From Bacteroidota bacterium (GTDB lineage Bacteria > Bacteroidota > Bacteroidia > Bacteroidales > CAJPTX01), in contig PDRH01000119.1 in assembly GCA_002748015.1 (NCBI GenBank), positions 1 through 8,258 on the forward strand: a DNA stretch of 8,258 nucleotides, written 5' to 3'. Positions 1 to 7,338 of this stretch are shown here, one piece after another. Each line of letters begins with the position of its first letter. The stretch's first letter is position 1. The notes below the pieces were generated by a model, which was not told the DNA's origin, made no database searches, and saw nothing but the letters and a program-made list of their open reading frames with translations. Made by a program: the position numbers and the translations under genes.

Positions 1-566
1 GTAGGGAGGACATCCCCCTCTTGGTACGGGTTGCGCTAACCCACCTGGAATTTGAGGCGCTGCATCCCTTCCAGGATGGCAACGGGCGTATTGGGCGCAA
101 GCTCATCTCCATGCTGCTCTGGCGGGGCGGGGCGATTTCCTACCCGCACTTCTACCTTAGCCAATACCTCGAGGAGCATAAGGAGGAGTACATCAGCCGG
201 ATGCGGGCCGTATCGGCGGCGGGCGATTGGGATGCATGGATCGCCTTCTTCCTACGTGCGATTGAGGCGCAGGCGAGTAGCAACCTCAAGGTTGCGGAGG
301 AGATCTTCAACTGCTACGACGAGCTCAAGGGGTCGCTCGAGCGGCAAAGCCCGACAAAGAGCATCAGCCTACTGGATTTTCTCTTTACCCGGCCGATCTT
401 CACGAGCACGCAGCTCCGAAAGCATCTTGGGCAAGCACCGGGTACGATTTCCGCCCTGCTACGCTCGCTAGTGGAGGCCGATTTGCTACGGGAGGTGGCA
501 CCGGGAAGAGGGCGCCTGCCTGGGTGCTACTCCTTCGAGCCGCTCATGCGCATCGTACGCGTATAG
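1..566 (+). CDS. Fic domain-containing protein, C-terminal part (5' end outside window)
   Basis: The reading frame is open from base 3 to the TAG at 564-566, giving 187 visible residues. The N-terminal part lies upstream of the window, so the internal TTG at 21 should not be taken as the start. The Fic active-site motif HPFQDGNGRIGR is complete at bases 63-98, with the catalytic His and the phosphate-binding GNGR loop. Fic enzymes usually transfer AMP, or another nucleotide phosphate, from a nucleotide to a hydroxyl on a target protein. The last 65 or so residues (about bases 361-550) look like a winged-helix DNA-binding domain, with a threonine/leucine-rich helix-turn-helix followed by an Arg/Gly-rich wing. 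This Fic plus winged-helix layout is common in stand-alone Fic proteins of about 350-400 residues. Any N-terminal inhibitory helix (S/TxxxE G/N) would lie outside the window, so its class and its target cannot be told. No antitoxin-like gene follows it. Confidence 0.9.
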   Translation, partial: REDIPLLVRVALTHLEFEALHPFQDGNGRIGRKLISMLLWRGGAISYPHFYLSQYLEEHKEEYISRMRAVSAAGDWDAWIAFFLRAIEAQASSNLKVAEEIFNCYDELKGSLERQSPTKSISLLDFLFTRPIFTSTQLRKHLGQAPGTISALLRSLVEADLLREVAPGRGRLPGCYSFEPLMRIVRV

Positions 567-658
567 GACAAAGCCACATAGCCGTCTACGAGGGTTCACT
601 CCGAGGGAAGCGTAGGCGTCCTAGCCCCAATTAGAGCTTCAGGACTTAAGCTATCCGC

Positions 659-690
659 CTTGCATATTAGTAGGCTATTGAATATATTTG
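659..690 (+). promoter_or_regulatory. Bacteroidota-type promoter for the chemoreceptor gene
   Basis: CTTG at 659-662, a 20-bp spacer and TATATTTG at 683-690 match the -33/-7 pattern of the Bacteroidota primary sigma factor (TTTG, 19-21 bp, TAnnTTTG), with one mismatch in the -33 box. Transcription would start near 696, leaving a leader of about 70 nt before the ATG at 768. This is inferred from sequence only. Confidence 0.6.
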
Positions 691-767
691 CATCTGTTAA
701 CCGCATCCCAATCATCATGGTAATTGCGGGGGATTGCTTCGCAGGTATACACTAATGCCAACTACCC

Positions 768-2474
768 ATGCTACTCGATCGATTCAGAACACGTGGTAAG
801 CTCCTCTCTGCTTTCGGCTTTATCATCCTGCTAATGCTGATATACGCCGTGACCATCAAGTTTGGTACGGATCGTTCTCGAAGCCTAATAGCCCTGATGG
901 ACGTTTCCGGTGTTGCAGAGTCGCACTTCCTAGAGGGGGAGATACATGGTACGCGGTATCTTGAGGGCTTTGCCGAAAAGGACTACGAGCGGGCTGTGCG
1001 GTGCTTCGATTCTTCGCTAACGTACTGCCATGAGCTGGTCAAGATGGCTGAGGAGCGTGATGCCACCGAGCAGGTGGAGGGCTTCCGTGAGCTGGAGCAT
1101 CGGGTGGAACTAATGCGTGATGAGTTTGCTGGGATTTCGCGCTATGTGGAGCAGGTTAAGGAGCTAACGAGCTCCACCAAAGGGATAGGTGGTCGCCTGA
1201 GCGAGCGGTGCATTGCAGAGGAGGCCCAGGGGATGGCGATGCTCGTGGTAACGATGGAGGTTGCGTTTTTCAGATATGTTGAAGAGCGCAATACGCAGTT
1301 CCTCCGTGATGCTCTCGATGCGTACGGGGAGCAGAAAGGAGCGATAGCTAGCGGGACCTCTGAGGCATTCGAGGAGCTAGCCCGTGCCTATGAGGCGCTG
1401 ATAGTGGCTACAGAAGAGAGCGCAGCGGCCCGGGTGCATCTGAATGTCACAGCGAAGGCTGCAGCGGTGCAACTCAAGGGGATGAGCCGGGGGGCCTACA
1501 AGAGCTATATGAAGACGGCACATGATACCAGCATGACAATCTACGCCATCTTCTTCATCCTGCTTGCGGTAGCCCTTACCTCCTCACTCTACCTTAGCCG
1601 GATAATCGTGCGGGACCTCAATGCCACCGTTAGGGATATCGAGACATGCGCCACTGGGCGCTTCGACTTCAGCATCGCAGCGGCTCGACTGAAAAGGCGT
1701 GATGAATTCGCCGATATGGCCGGGTCGATCCAACGCATGATTTCGAGCATCCGCGAGGCCATAGCCAGCATTTTCAGCGGCGCAGGGGAGGTGGCGACAG
1801 CTAGCCAGGAGCTACGCGACCTGTCGCAAGAGCTATCTGAGGGATCAAAGCAGCAGGCTGCAATGATTGAAGAGGTGAGCAGCTCGGTAGAGGAGATGAC
1901 TGCGAATATCGATCACAATGCGGACAAAGCCATAAGTACGAAGGATACGGCTCTACGCATGGAGCAAAAGCTAGTAGATATCAACTCGTATAGCAATGAA
2001 TCGCTTGCTAGCGTCAAGGCCATAGGCGAGAAGATTGCTATAATTACGGAGATAGCGGCACAGACGAACATTCTTGCGCTAAACGCTGCCGTAGAATCGG
2101 CTAGAGCAGGTGAGTTCGGGAGGGGTTTCTCGGTGGTTGCAGCCGAAATACGAAAGCTAGCGGAGCGGTCAGCCGATGCCGCATCTGAAATCACGGAACT
2201 ATCGCAAAATTCGCTGGAGAGCACCGAGCTGGCAGCACACCGACTCAACGATGTACTACCAGAGGTTAAGCTAACCGCAGAATTGGTAGAAGGTATATCT
2301 GGGGCCAGCCAGGAACAGCGGCATGGGGTTGACTACATTAACCAGGCTGTGAGCGAATTGGCAGCGGTAGTACAAAGGAATGCCAAGGCCGCTCAGAGTA
2401 TGGCCTCAAATGCCCACATGCTGAGTAGCCAAGCTGATGCGCTCAACGAGGCGACGCGCTTCTTCCATATATAG
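768..2474 (+). CDS. Methyl-accepting chemotaxis protein (transmembrane chemoreceptor)
   Basis: This is a complete 568-residue chemoreceptor. A short basic N terminus leads into membrane helix 1 (about residues 12-30). A helical periplasmic sensor region of roughly 220 residues, probably of the four-helix-bundle kind, follows, then membrane helix 2 (about 256-276). A HAMP linker (about 277-330) leads to the cytoplasmic signalling coiled coil, which runs to the end. The highly conserved hairpin tip that contacts CheA and CheW is clear at about 427-460, with AQTNILALNAAVESARAGE followed by GRGFSVVAAE. Flanking Glu/Gln/Ala-rich helices would carry methylation sites. There is no C-terminal pentapeptide tether for CheR or CheB. 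The ATG at 768 is chosen because the basic N terminus then sits directly before helix 1; no Shine-Dalgarno site is visible, as is usual in this phylum. No che or motility genes lie in the window, and the ligand cannot be predicted. Confidence 0.95.
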   Translation: MLLDRFRTRGKLLSAFGFIILLMLIYAVTIKFGTDRSRSLIALMDVSGVAESHFLEGEIHGTRYLEGFAEKDYERAVRCFDSSLTYCHELVKMAEERDATEQVEGFRELEHRVELMRDEFAGISRYVEQVKELTSSTKGIGGRLSERCIAEEAQGMAMLVVTMEVAFFRYVEERNTQFLRDALDAYGEQKGAIASGTSEAFEELARAYEALIVATEESAAARVHLNVTAKAAAVQLKGMSRGAYKSYMKTAHDTSMTIYAIFFILLAVALTSSLYLSRIIVRDLNATVRDIETCATGRFDFSIAAARLKRRDEFADMAGSIQRMISSIREAIASIFSGAGEVATASQELRDLSQELSEGSKQQAAMIEEVSSSVEEMTANIDHNADKAISTKDTALRMEQKLVDINSYSNESLASVKAIGEKIAIITEIAAQTNILALNAAVESARAGEFGRGFSVVAAEIRKLAERSADAASEITELSQNSLESTELAAHRLNDVLPEVKLTAELVEGISGASQEQRHGVDYINQAVSELAAVVQRNAKAAQSMASNAHMLSSQADALNEATRFFHI

Positions 2475-2825
2475 ACTTTATAGCCTTACACAATGTAATA
2501 GCCTTGCTCGGCCTATACCAGCGATGTTGCGTCTGGTTCAGAGGAGCGGAACAGAGGATGATGAAGCAAAGGAGTACATGCACTTACGAGCCACGTCCGC
2601 AACGTAATCCCACCATACAGCATTAGAAGGCAGAAGTAGCCAGTGGGTTAATCCACCTCCTCTCAACGTAAAGACCGCATATATACCCAATTAATTCTGC
2701 ATATTGGCTCAACCGAGGTAGGAGAGGGCTAATGGGCTGAACGGGAAAAAAGCCAAGTAGCACAAGCAAGTATCCTGCTTGGTTATCAATGCATGCAATT
2801 TGGCAGATTTGGGAAAGAGAATAAC

Positions 2826-2878
2826 CTAAGTAGAGTGCCCTCATAACCAATATAATATCACACGCACTAAGCAGAGTG
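2826..2878. repeat. Short direct repeat pair (11 of 12 bases identical)
   Basis: CTAAGTAGAGTG at 2826-2837 and CTAAGCAGAGTG at 2867-2878 differ at one base and begin 41 bp apart, about four helical turns. They lie in the gene-poor region. A pair this short could arise by chance; no function is claimed. Confidence 0.3.
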
Positions 2879-2973
2879 AGTGGTATCCTGCAAGAAATTG
2901 GAGAACTCCCTCAGGATTCGCACTACTAACCATGATAGACAGATTGTCTGCATAGCCACCAGGTATGCATCAA

Positions 2974-3011
2974 CAAACAAAAAGGATAGAAGACAAACGC
3001 CTTCTATCCTT
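2974..3011 (-). terminator. Intrinsic terminator of the initiator tRNA gene
   Basis: A perfect 11-bp inverted repeat (AAGGATAGAAG at 2982-2992 and CTTCTATCCTT at 3001-3011) encloses an 8-nt loop. Read on the minus strand, the stem is followed at once by a T-rich tract (TTTTTGTTTG). It starts about 6 nt beyond the tRNA 3' end, so it would stop tRNA transcription. Confidence 0.85.
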
Positions 3012-3016
3012 CTGAG

Positions 3017-3089
<73 letters not shown>

Positions 3090-3134
3090 TCCAAGTCAAC
3101 CGACGAGAAGTAAACCCCTCTCTCAATTGCACTG

Positions 3135-3165
3135 CAAAGGTAGTGCTTTTCCCCAAACTGACAAA
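3135..3165 (-). promoter_or_regulatory. Bacteroidota-type promoter for the initiator tRNA
   Basis: On the minus strand, TTTG (complement of 3162-3165), a 19-bp spacer and TACCTTTG (complement of 3135-3142) match the phylum's consensus in both boxes. The predicted start is near 3129, about 40 nt before the mature tRNA 5' end. This is the best promoter match in the window. Confidence 0.8.
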
Positions 3166-3205
3166 TTAATGGGGCTATTTAAACTCGAACTGTGGAGCTA
3201 GGTAC

Positions 3206-3236
3206 AAAAAAGAGGGAGGCTATTTGCCTCCCTCTT
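3206..3236 (-). terminator. Intrinsic terminator of the TPR lipoprotein gene
   Basis: AAGAGGGAGGC (3210-3220) and GCCTCCCTCTT (3226-3236) form a perfect 11-bp stem with a 5-nt loop. On the minus strand the stem is followed by a run of T residues. It begins about 24 nt past the stop codon of the lipoprotein gene and separates that gene from the tRNA unit downstream. Confidence 0.88.
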
Positions 3237-3259
3237 CTATTCTATCACTTAACCAGAGG

Positions 3260-4969
3260 CTATTTAAGTAGGGCAGCAAAGCCCTCATTCTGCATGTAGC
3301 TTGCAAATACGACATCCTTCTTAGCACGCTCCTTCAGGCTTGCATCCATGCTGACAGCTGAACGCATGTTGTCGATAACCATCTTCTCATCAGCAGCGCG
3401 TACACCTAGAATAGAAAGGAGATAGTAAGCCTTAGCAGACTTCTGCTCTGCGAGAACATTCTTAGCGGCCTCTTGCTTATCAGACAGCAACAGAGCCAGC
3501 CCCTCATTGAAGGTCTTCGTACCGCCAAGATAATCAACCGCCGAGCTATACTCGCCATCAGCTATAGCTATGCTGCCAAGATTCTCCTTGGGGGCCTTAC
3601 CGGCATCTATCGCACGTAGGAATAGCTTCTTGGCCTCTTCAACATTACCGGCATACATTTCTAGTACGCCAAGGTTATTCAGCACGTAGGGGTTCACTGC
3701 ATCAATAGCCGATGCCTTGTCTAGCATCTCCTTGGCCTCTTCCTTTTTACCCTGCAACAGGTAGTTGGCTGCTAGGTTGTTGTAAACCCGCACATCATTC
3801 TTAGACACCTTGGAAGCAAGAATGGACTCCTGTATTGTTAGGTCATCATTATAGAGCGTTGCAGCGTAGAGAGTTTCGGCAAGCGTTAGCGACCCAAACT
3901 GCTTCTTCTCTACCAGCGACTTCATCTCCTCATCCGACTTACCAACCATTTCTATGTCAGCAACCATCGTAGAACGACGTAGCTTGGGAAGTACCTTCTC
4001 AGCAATTTCGCTGAACACCTTACCCATGTTATGCATCTCCTTGTTCCGGGTATCGGGATCGGAGTACATCGAGAGAACGCGGAGTATCATATCCTTATCC
4101 TCTATATCAGATGCCTCTACCATCTTCTTGAATCCATCCCAGTCCGTATCCTCGTGGCCTATTTTCACAAGATCACCACTCACACGCGCCTTGCGCAAAT
4201 TGCTTTCTATCCAGCTCTCCGTGTTGGCACCACGACCCTTATATAGGTTTTCGTTGAGGTCAACTGGGCCGTCGGGCGATGCATACGCATTCACGGTTAC
4301 ACCTTTAAGTTCAGCCTTGCTATTCCCCTTCAGATCTGCCAGCGCCTTCTGGAAAGCCTTCACATCCTCACGGGTAAACTGCGAACGGCTGATGTTAGGC
4401 TTCTGAATGTCAAAGTTGAACTGCGCCTCTAGCTGCTGTACGCCGTTACGTGCATAATTATGTGGCATAATTGCCGGCTTCGGCTCCACCTCAACAAGGT
4501 TCTGCGTAACGTCTATACCAACACCCAAAGGCATATTGCCGGCAAAGGGAACCTCCTTATCATTGTAGAGAAGCGTCAGGCGTAGCTCTACCTTAGACTG
4601 CATCATCGAATCTTCGTAGGGGAAGGAGAACGTACCGCCGAAGCTACCACCATTCTCAAAGTTAATCACGCTACGATTATCCGTAATATCCTCACCTTGG
4701 TATTGCCAGGTTGCAAGCACCTTCTGCTGCCCGCTATAGAGCATCACGGGGCTCATGTCTAGCTTGGCCTTCTTGTGGAAGTACTTCGCAGGGAATCGCC
4801 CTGAGACTTTACCCTCCACAGTTTTTCCCTTCAGTACCAGCACCTTCGGGGACATCACCGGGACCATCTCGTCGGGGACATCCTTCATCTTCTCGGGGCT
4901 GGAGCACCCAGCCATCGTGGCTGCAGCACCCAAGGCCAAAACCCACAAACCATGTTGTAATTTTCTCAT
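3260..4969 (-). CDS. Lipoprotein with OmpA-like domain and tetratricopeptide repeats
   Basis: This 569-residue protein begins with a lipoprotein signal: a basic start, a hydrophobic core and MAGC with the lipidated Cys at 22. No acidic surface-export tag follows the Cys, so a periplasm-facing lipoprotein is more likely than a surface-exposed one. Residues 40-165 look beta-rich and unassigned. Residues about 195-340 resemble an OmpA C-terminal domain of a Bacteroidota type: YASPDG and NENLYKGRG (229-247) line up with the OmpA peptidoglycan-binding loop, followed by a helical insertion ending in VLPKLRRS. From about 392 two good TPRs (392-425 and 426-459) are followed by weaker repeats to the C terminus, suggesting a protein-binding scaffold at the envelope. 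The ATG at 4969 is preceded by an A-rich stretch with only a weak AGCAAG. I do not recognise a named gene. The OmpA-like call is moderate, the TPR and lipoprotein calls strong. Confidence 0.85.
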   Translation of the reverse strand: MRKLQHGLWVLALGAAATMAGCSSPEKMKDVPDEMVPVMSPKVLVLKGKTVEGKVSGRFPAKYFHKKAKLDMSPVMLYSGQQKVLATWQYQGEDITDNRSVINFENGGSFGGTFSFPYEDSMMQSKVELRLTLLYNDKEVPFAGNMPLGVGIDVTQNLVEVEPKPAIMPHNYARNGVQQLEAQFNFDIQKPNISRSQFTREDVKAFQKALADLKGNSKAELKGVTVNAYASPDGPVDLNENLYKGRGANTESWIESNLRKARVSGDLVKIGHEDTDWDGFKKMVEASDIEDKDMILRVLSMYSDPDTRNKEMHNMGKVFSEIAEKVLPKLRRSTMVADIEMVGKSDEEMKSLVEKKQFGSLTLAETLYAATLYNDDLTIQESILASKVSKNDVRVYNNLAANYLLQGKKEEAKEMLDKASAIDAVNPYVLNNLGVLEMYAGNVEEAKKLFLRAIDAGKAPKENLGSIAIADGEYSSAVDYLGGTKTFNEGLALLLSDKQEAAKNVLAEQKSAKAYYLLSILGVRAADEKMVIDNMRSAVSMDASLKERAKKDVVFASYMQNEGFAALLK

Positions 4970-5012
4970 CTTGCTATGTCTTTGATATTCTCAGAGCATC
5001 ATATACTCTCCA

Positions 5013-5020
5013 CAAAGCTA
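5013..5020 (-). promoter_or_regulatory. Possible -7 element of the TPR lipoprotein gene
   Basis: TAGCTTTG on the minus strand fits TAnnTTTG and would start transcription near 5007, about 38 nt before the ATG. No TTTG-like -33 box lies at the permitted 19-21 bp distance, so the call is weak. The 184-nt gap to the peptidase gene still makes a separate promoter plausible. Confidence 0.3.
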
Positions 5021-5153
5021 ATACAAATTCGGGAAAGTACCCGTCTATCAAGCCATTGGAAGCTAGTCCGCCCTACTAGTAAAACAATTAAACAACTCTA
5101 ATACAGACTTTTAATACGAATTATCCACCGCAAGAAAAATCTATTGACCTTGA

Positions 5154-7274
5154 CTATTCTACCGACTTTGGTTGCACGTCCATACTATGGAATATGAAAG
5201 CATACACATCAGCAACCTCTTCTAGCACAAGCTTAAGCGGCTTACCTGCACCATGCCCCCCCCGCGTCTCTATACGAATCAGCTTCGGAGGCCCCTGAGG
5301 CTGTCGCTCCTGTAGCGTAGCTATATACTTAAAGGAGTGAGCAGGAACTACCCGGTCGTCATGATCGCCAGTTGTCGCTAGGATGGCCGGGTAATTCGTC
5401 CCATCGGCAATATTATGCAGCGGGGAATAGGCATAGAGGTTCTCGAAACTCACCCTATCGTCGCTTGTCCCATAGTCGCTGCTCCACGCCCAACCTATGG
5501 TAAAGTGCTGGTAGCGGAGCATATCCATAACACCGACCTGGGGCACTGCCACGGCGAACAGCCCCGGTTCTTGGTTGACCACAGCCCCTACCAGTAGCCC
5601 CCCATTTGACCCCCCTTGTATGGCTAGGTAGTCCGGCGAACAGTAGTCCTGCGCCTGCAGCCACTCGGCAGCGGCTATGAAGTCATCAAACACATTCTGC
5701 TTGTTGAGCTTAGTACCAGATGTATGCCAACGGTCACCGTACTCCCCGCCTCCCCGGATATTAGCCACGGCGAATACACCACCCTGCTCCAGCCACGCTA
5801 GACGCGTTGCGCTGAAAGAGGGGGTCAGGCTGATATTAAATCCACCGTAGCCATATAGCAGGGTAGGGTTCTTGCCATTCTTCTCAAGCCCCTTGCGATG
5901 CACCAGGAACATCGGCACCATCGTCTCATCCTTGCTCGGGTAGAACACCTGCTCCACCGTATAGGCATCAAAGTCAAACGGCACGGCTGGCTTGAAGAGC
6001 ATACGCTGATCACCGCTCGCCGCATTGTAAGCGTACACCGTGGGAGGCACTATGAAGGAGGTATACGAGTAGAACACCTCGTCGCTCTTCGCATCACCAT
6101 GCAGTTCGCTCACCGTCCCGAGTACCCCCAGCTCGACATCGCGCACCTTCTCCCCCTTCAGCGAGTATACGGCCATCCGGCTCGAGGCATCCACCATGTG
6201 GGTTGCCACTATCTGCGACTTGGTCACCACGCAGGAGGATAGCACATCCTTCTGCTCCGGGATTACCTCCTCCCAGCTACCAATGTCCGTCCTATTCATA
6301 TCTATACGCACCAAGCGGTACTTGGGCGCCTTGAGGTCGGTCAGCAGGTAAATGCTATCCCCCTGGCTACCCACCACCTGGTACTCGTAGTCAAAGCCCA
6401 CCGTGAGCTGCACCACCGCCCCATTCGTCTCCAGGTTCTTGAAGTAGAGGCTATTCCCATCGGTCGTCTCGCTCTCGCTGATGAATAGGTACTTCTCATC
6501 CTCGGTCACCTGCGCCACGTAGTTCCGGTTGGCATGCTTGGCATCCATGAAGACAACCTTATCCTCCGACTGGGGCGTTCCCAGCTTGTGATAGCATACC
6601 TTATGGAAGGAATTCCGCCCAGACAGCTCCTGCCCCTTCACGGGCGCATCGTAGCGGCTATAGAAGAACCCATCCCCCTTCCAGGCTATCGCCGAGAATT
6701 TCACCCACTGCAGCGCATCCTCCAGCTTAAGCCCGCTCTCCATATCCAGCACACGGATGGTTCGCCAATCAGTACCACCATCGGCCAGCGAGTAGGCTAG
6801 GTACTTCGAATCCCGCGAAACCGAGATCTCCCCCAGCGCCACCGTACCGTCCGTCGAGAAGGTATTCGGGTCTAGCAACACGCGCTCCGCACCGCTAAGC
6901 GAATCCCTAACGTACAGGACGCTCTGATTCGCCAGCCCCGAGCGCTTGAAGAATAGGTAGTACTTCCCCGTATAGACGGGCGCGCTCTCCACATCATAGT
7001 TCACCAGATCCTGCATGCGCTTCAGCAGATCCGAGCGGAAGGGGATAGCCCCTAGGTACTTATCCGTAAACCGGTTCTGCTCACGAACCCACTTTTTAAC
7101 ATCGCTAGCCGTATCGCTCTCCAACCAGCGATATGGGTCGGCAACCTGCGTCCCAAAATAGTCGTCAACCACCTCAACCTTCCTCGTCGTGGGGTACTCA
7201 AGCCCCTCATTATTGCAAGAAATCATAAACAGAGATAACCCTATTACCAATGATAGTAGAGAGCTTCGCTTCAT
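5154..7274 (-). CDS. Prolyl oligopeptidase (family S9A), predicted lipoprotein
   Basis: This serine peptidase cleaves short peptides after proline. The ATG at 7274 gives 706 residues, the usual family length; the frame could open at TTG 7280, but ATG two codons later directly precedes the basic KR of the signal peptide. Residues 1-20 form a lipoprotein-type signal ending in MISC (Cys 20), so export and lipid anchoring in the envelope are predicted. The family's N-terminal DPYRWLE motif follows (about 47-53), then a beta-propeller (about 80-430) that restricts entry to small peptides, then the alpha/beta-hydrolase domain. The catalytic triad is intact: Ser 556 in GGSNGG, Asp 639 in DHDDRV and His 674 in GGHGAG. 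The Arg of DDRV (641), which binds substrate in this family, is also present. The gene has its own promoter 64 nt downstream of rnhB. A likely role is peptide scavenging; that is inference. Confidence 0.95.
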   Translation of the reverse strand: MKRSSLLSLVIGLSLFMISCNNEGLEYPTTRKVEVVDDYFGTQVADPYRWLESDTASDVKKWVREQNRFTDKYLGAIPFRSDLLKRMQDLVNYDVESAPVYTGKYYLFFKRSGLANQSVLYVRDSLSGAERVLLDPNTFSTDGTVALGEISVSRDSKYLAYSLADGGTDWRTIRVLDMESGLKLEDALQWVKFSAIAWKGDGFFYSRYDAPVKGQELSGRNSFHKVCYHKLGTPQSEDKVVFMDAKHANRNYVAQVTEDEKYLFISESETTDGNSLYFKNLETNGAVVQLTVGFDYEYQVVGSQGDSIYLLTDLKAPKYRLVRIDMNRTDIGSWEEVIPEQKDVLSSCVVTKSQIVATHMVDASSRMAVYSLKGEKVRDVELGVLGTVSELHGDAKSDEVFYSYTSFIVPPTVYAYNAASGDQRMLFKPAVPFDFDAYTVEQVFYPSKDETMVPMFLVHRKGLEKNGKNPTLLYGYGGFNISLTPSFSATRLAWLEQGGVFAVANIRGGGEYGDRWHTSGTKLNKQNVFDDFIAAAEWLQAQDYCSPDYLAIQGGSNGGLLVGAVVNQEPGLFAVAVPQVGVMDMLRYQHFTIGWAWSSDYGTSDDRVSFENLYAYSPLHNIADGTNYPAILATTGDHDDRVVPAHSFKYIATLQERQPQGPPKLIRIETRGGHGAGKPLKLVLEEVADVYAFIFHSMDVQPKSVE

Positions 7275-7278
7275 AGAC

Positions 7279-7299
7279 AAACCGGTTTAGTACTAGTAC
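7279..7299. promoter_or_regulatory. Two adjacent 10-bp palindromes in the peptidase leader
   Basis: AAACCGGTTT (7279-7288) and GTACTAGTAC (7290-7299) are perfect palindromes separated by one base. They fill the space between the predicted transcription start (about 7300) and the ATG at 7274. They could be an operator or RNA structure, or chance; no regulator is known for them here. Confidence 0.3.
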
Positions 7300-7305
7300 C
7301 CTCCG

Positions 7306-7336
7306 CAAAGTTATAAATTTATCACGTACGCGCAAG
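7306..7336 (-). promoter_or_regulatory. Bacteroidota-type promoter for the prolyl oligopeptidase gene
   Basis: On the minus strand, CTTG (complement of 7333-7336), a 19-bp spacer and TAACTTTG (complement of 7306-7313) fit the phylum's promoter with one mismatch in the -33 box, the same mismatch as at the chemoreceptor promoter. It lies just past the rnhB stop codon. The start would be near 7300, giving a leader of about 26 nt. Confidence 0.65.
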
Positions 7337-7338
7337 AC

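Larger units (their letters stand above)
2475..3016. other. Gene-poor stretch between the chemoreceptor and the tRNA
   Basis: I see no convincing gene in this roughly 540-nt region, which ends in the tRNA terminator. A 75-codon minus-strand frame (2623-2850) opens with TTG, has no promoter match or family resemblance, and looks like chance. A near-perfect 12-bp direct repeat is present at 2826-2837 and 2867-2878. Short hairpins such as CAAGCA...TGCTTG near 2763-2780 occur, but none has a T-run. The region is more AT-rich than its neighbours. No clear intrinsic terminator for the chemoreceptor gene was found after 2474. Confidence 0.5.

Noticed and set aside
1913..2248. 111-codon minus-strand frame inside the chemoreceptor gene
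   Set aside because: It is antisense to the conserved signalling domain, and its Ser/Ala-rich product is a shadow of that coding strand.
2623..2850. 75-codon minus-strand frame, somewhat hydrophobic
   Set aside because: It opens with TTG, has no promoter match or family resemblance, and its composition looks like random AT-rich sequence.
4711..5079. 122-codon plus-strand frame over the lipoprotein start
   Set aside because: It is antisense to the signal peptide and N-terminal domain and runs into the gap without any recognisable motif.
5063..5079. Inverted repeat CTAGT...ACTAG downstream of the peptidase gene
   Set aside because: The stem is only 5 bp and is not followed by a T-run on either strand, so it is not called a terminator.
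7275..7280. TTG at 7280 as the prolyl oligopeptidase start
   Set aside because: The ATG two codons later directly precedes the basic residues of the signal peptide and is the more likely start.
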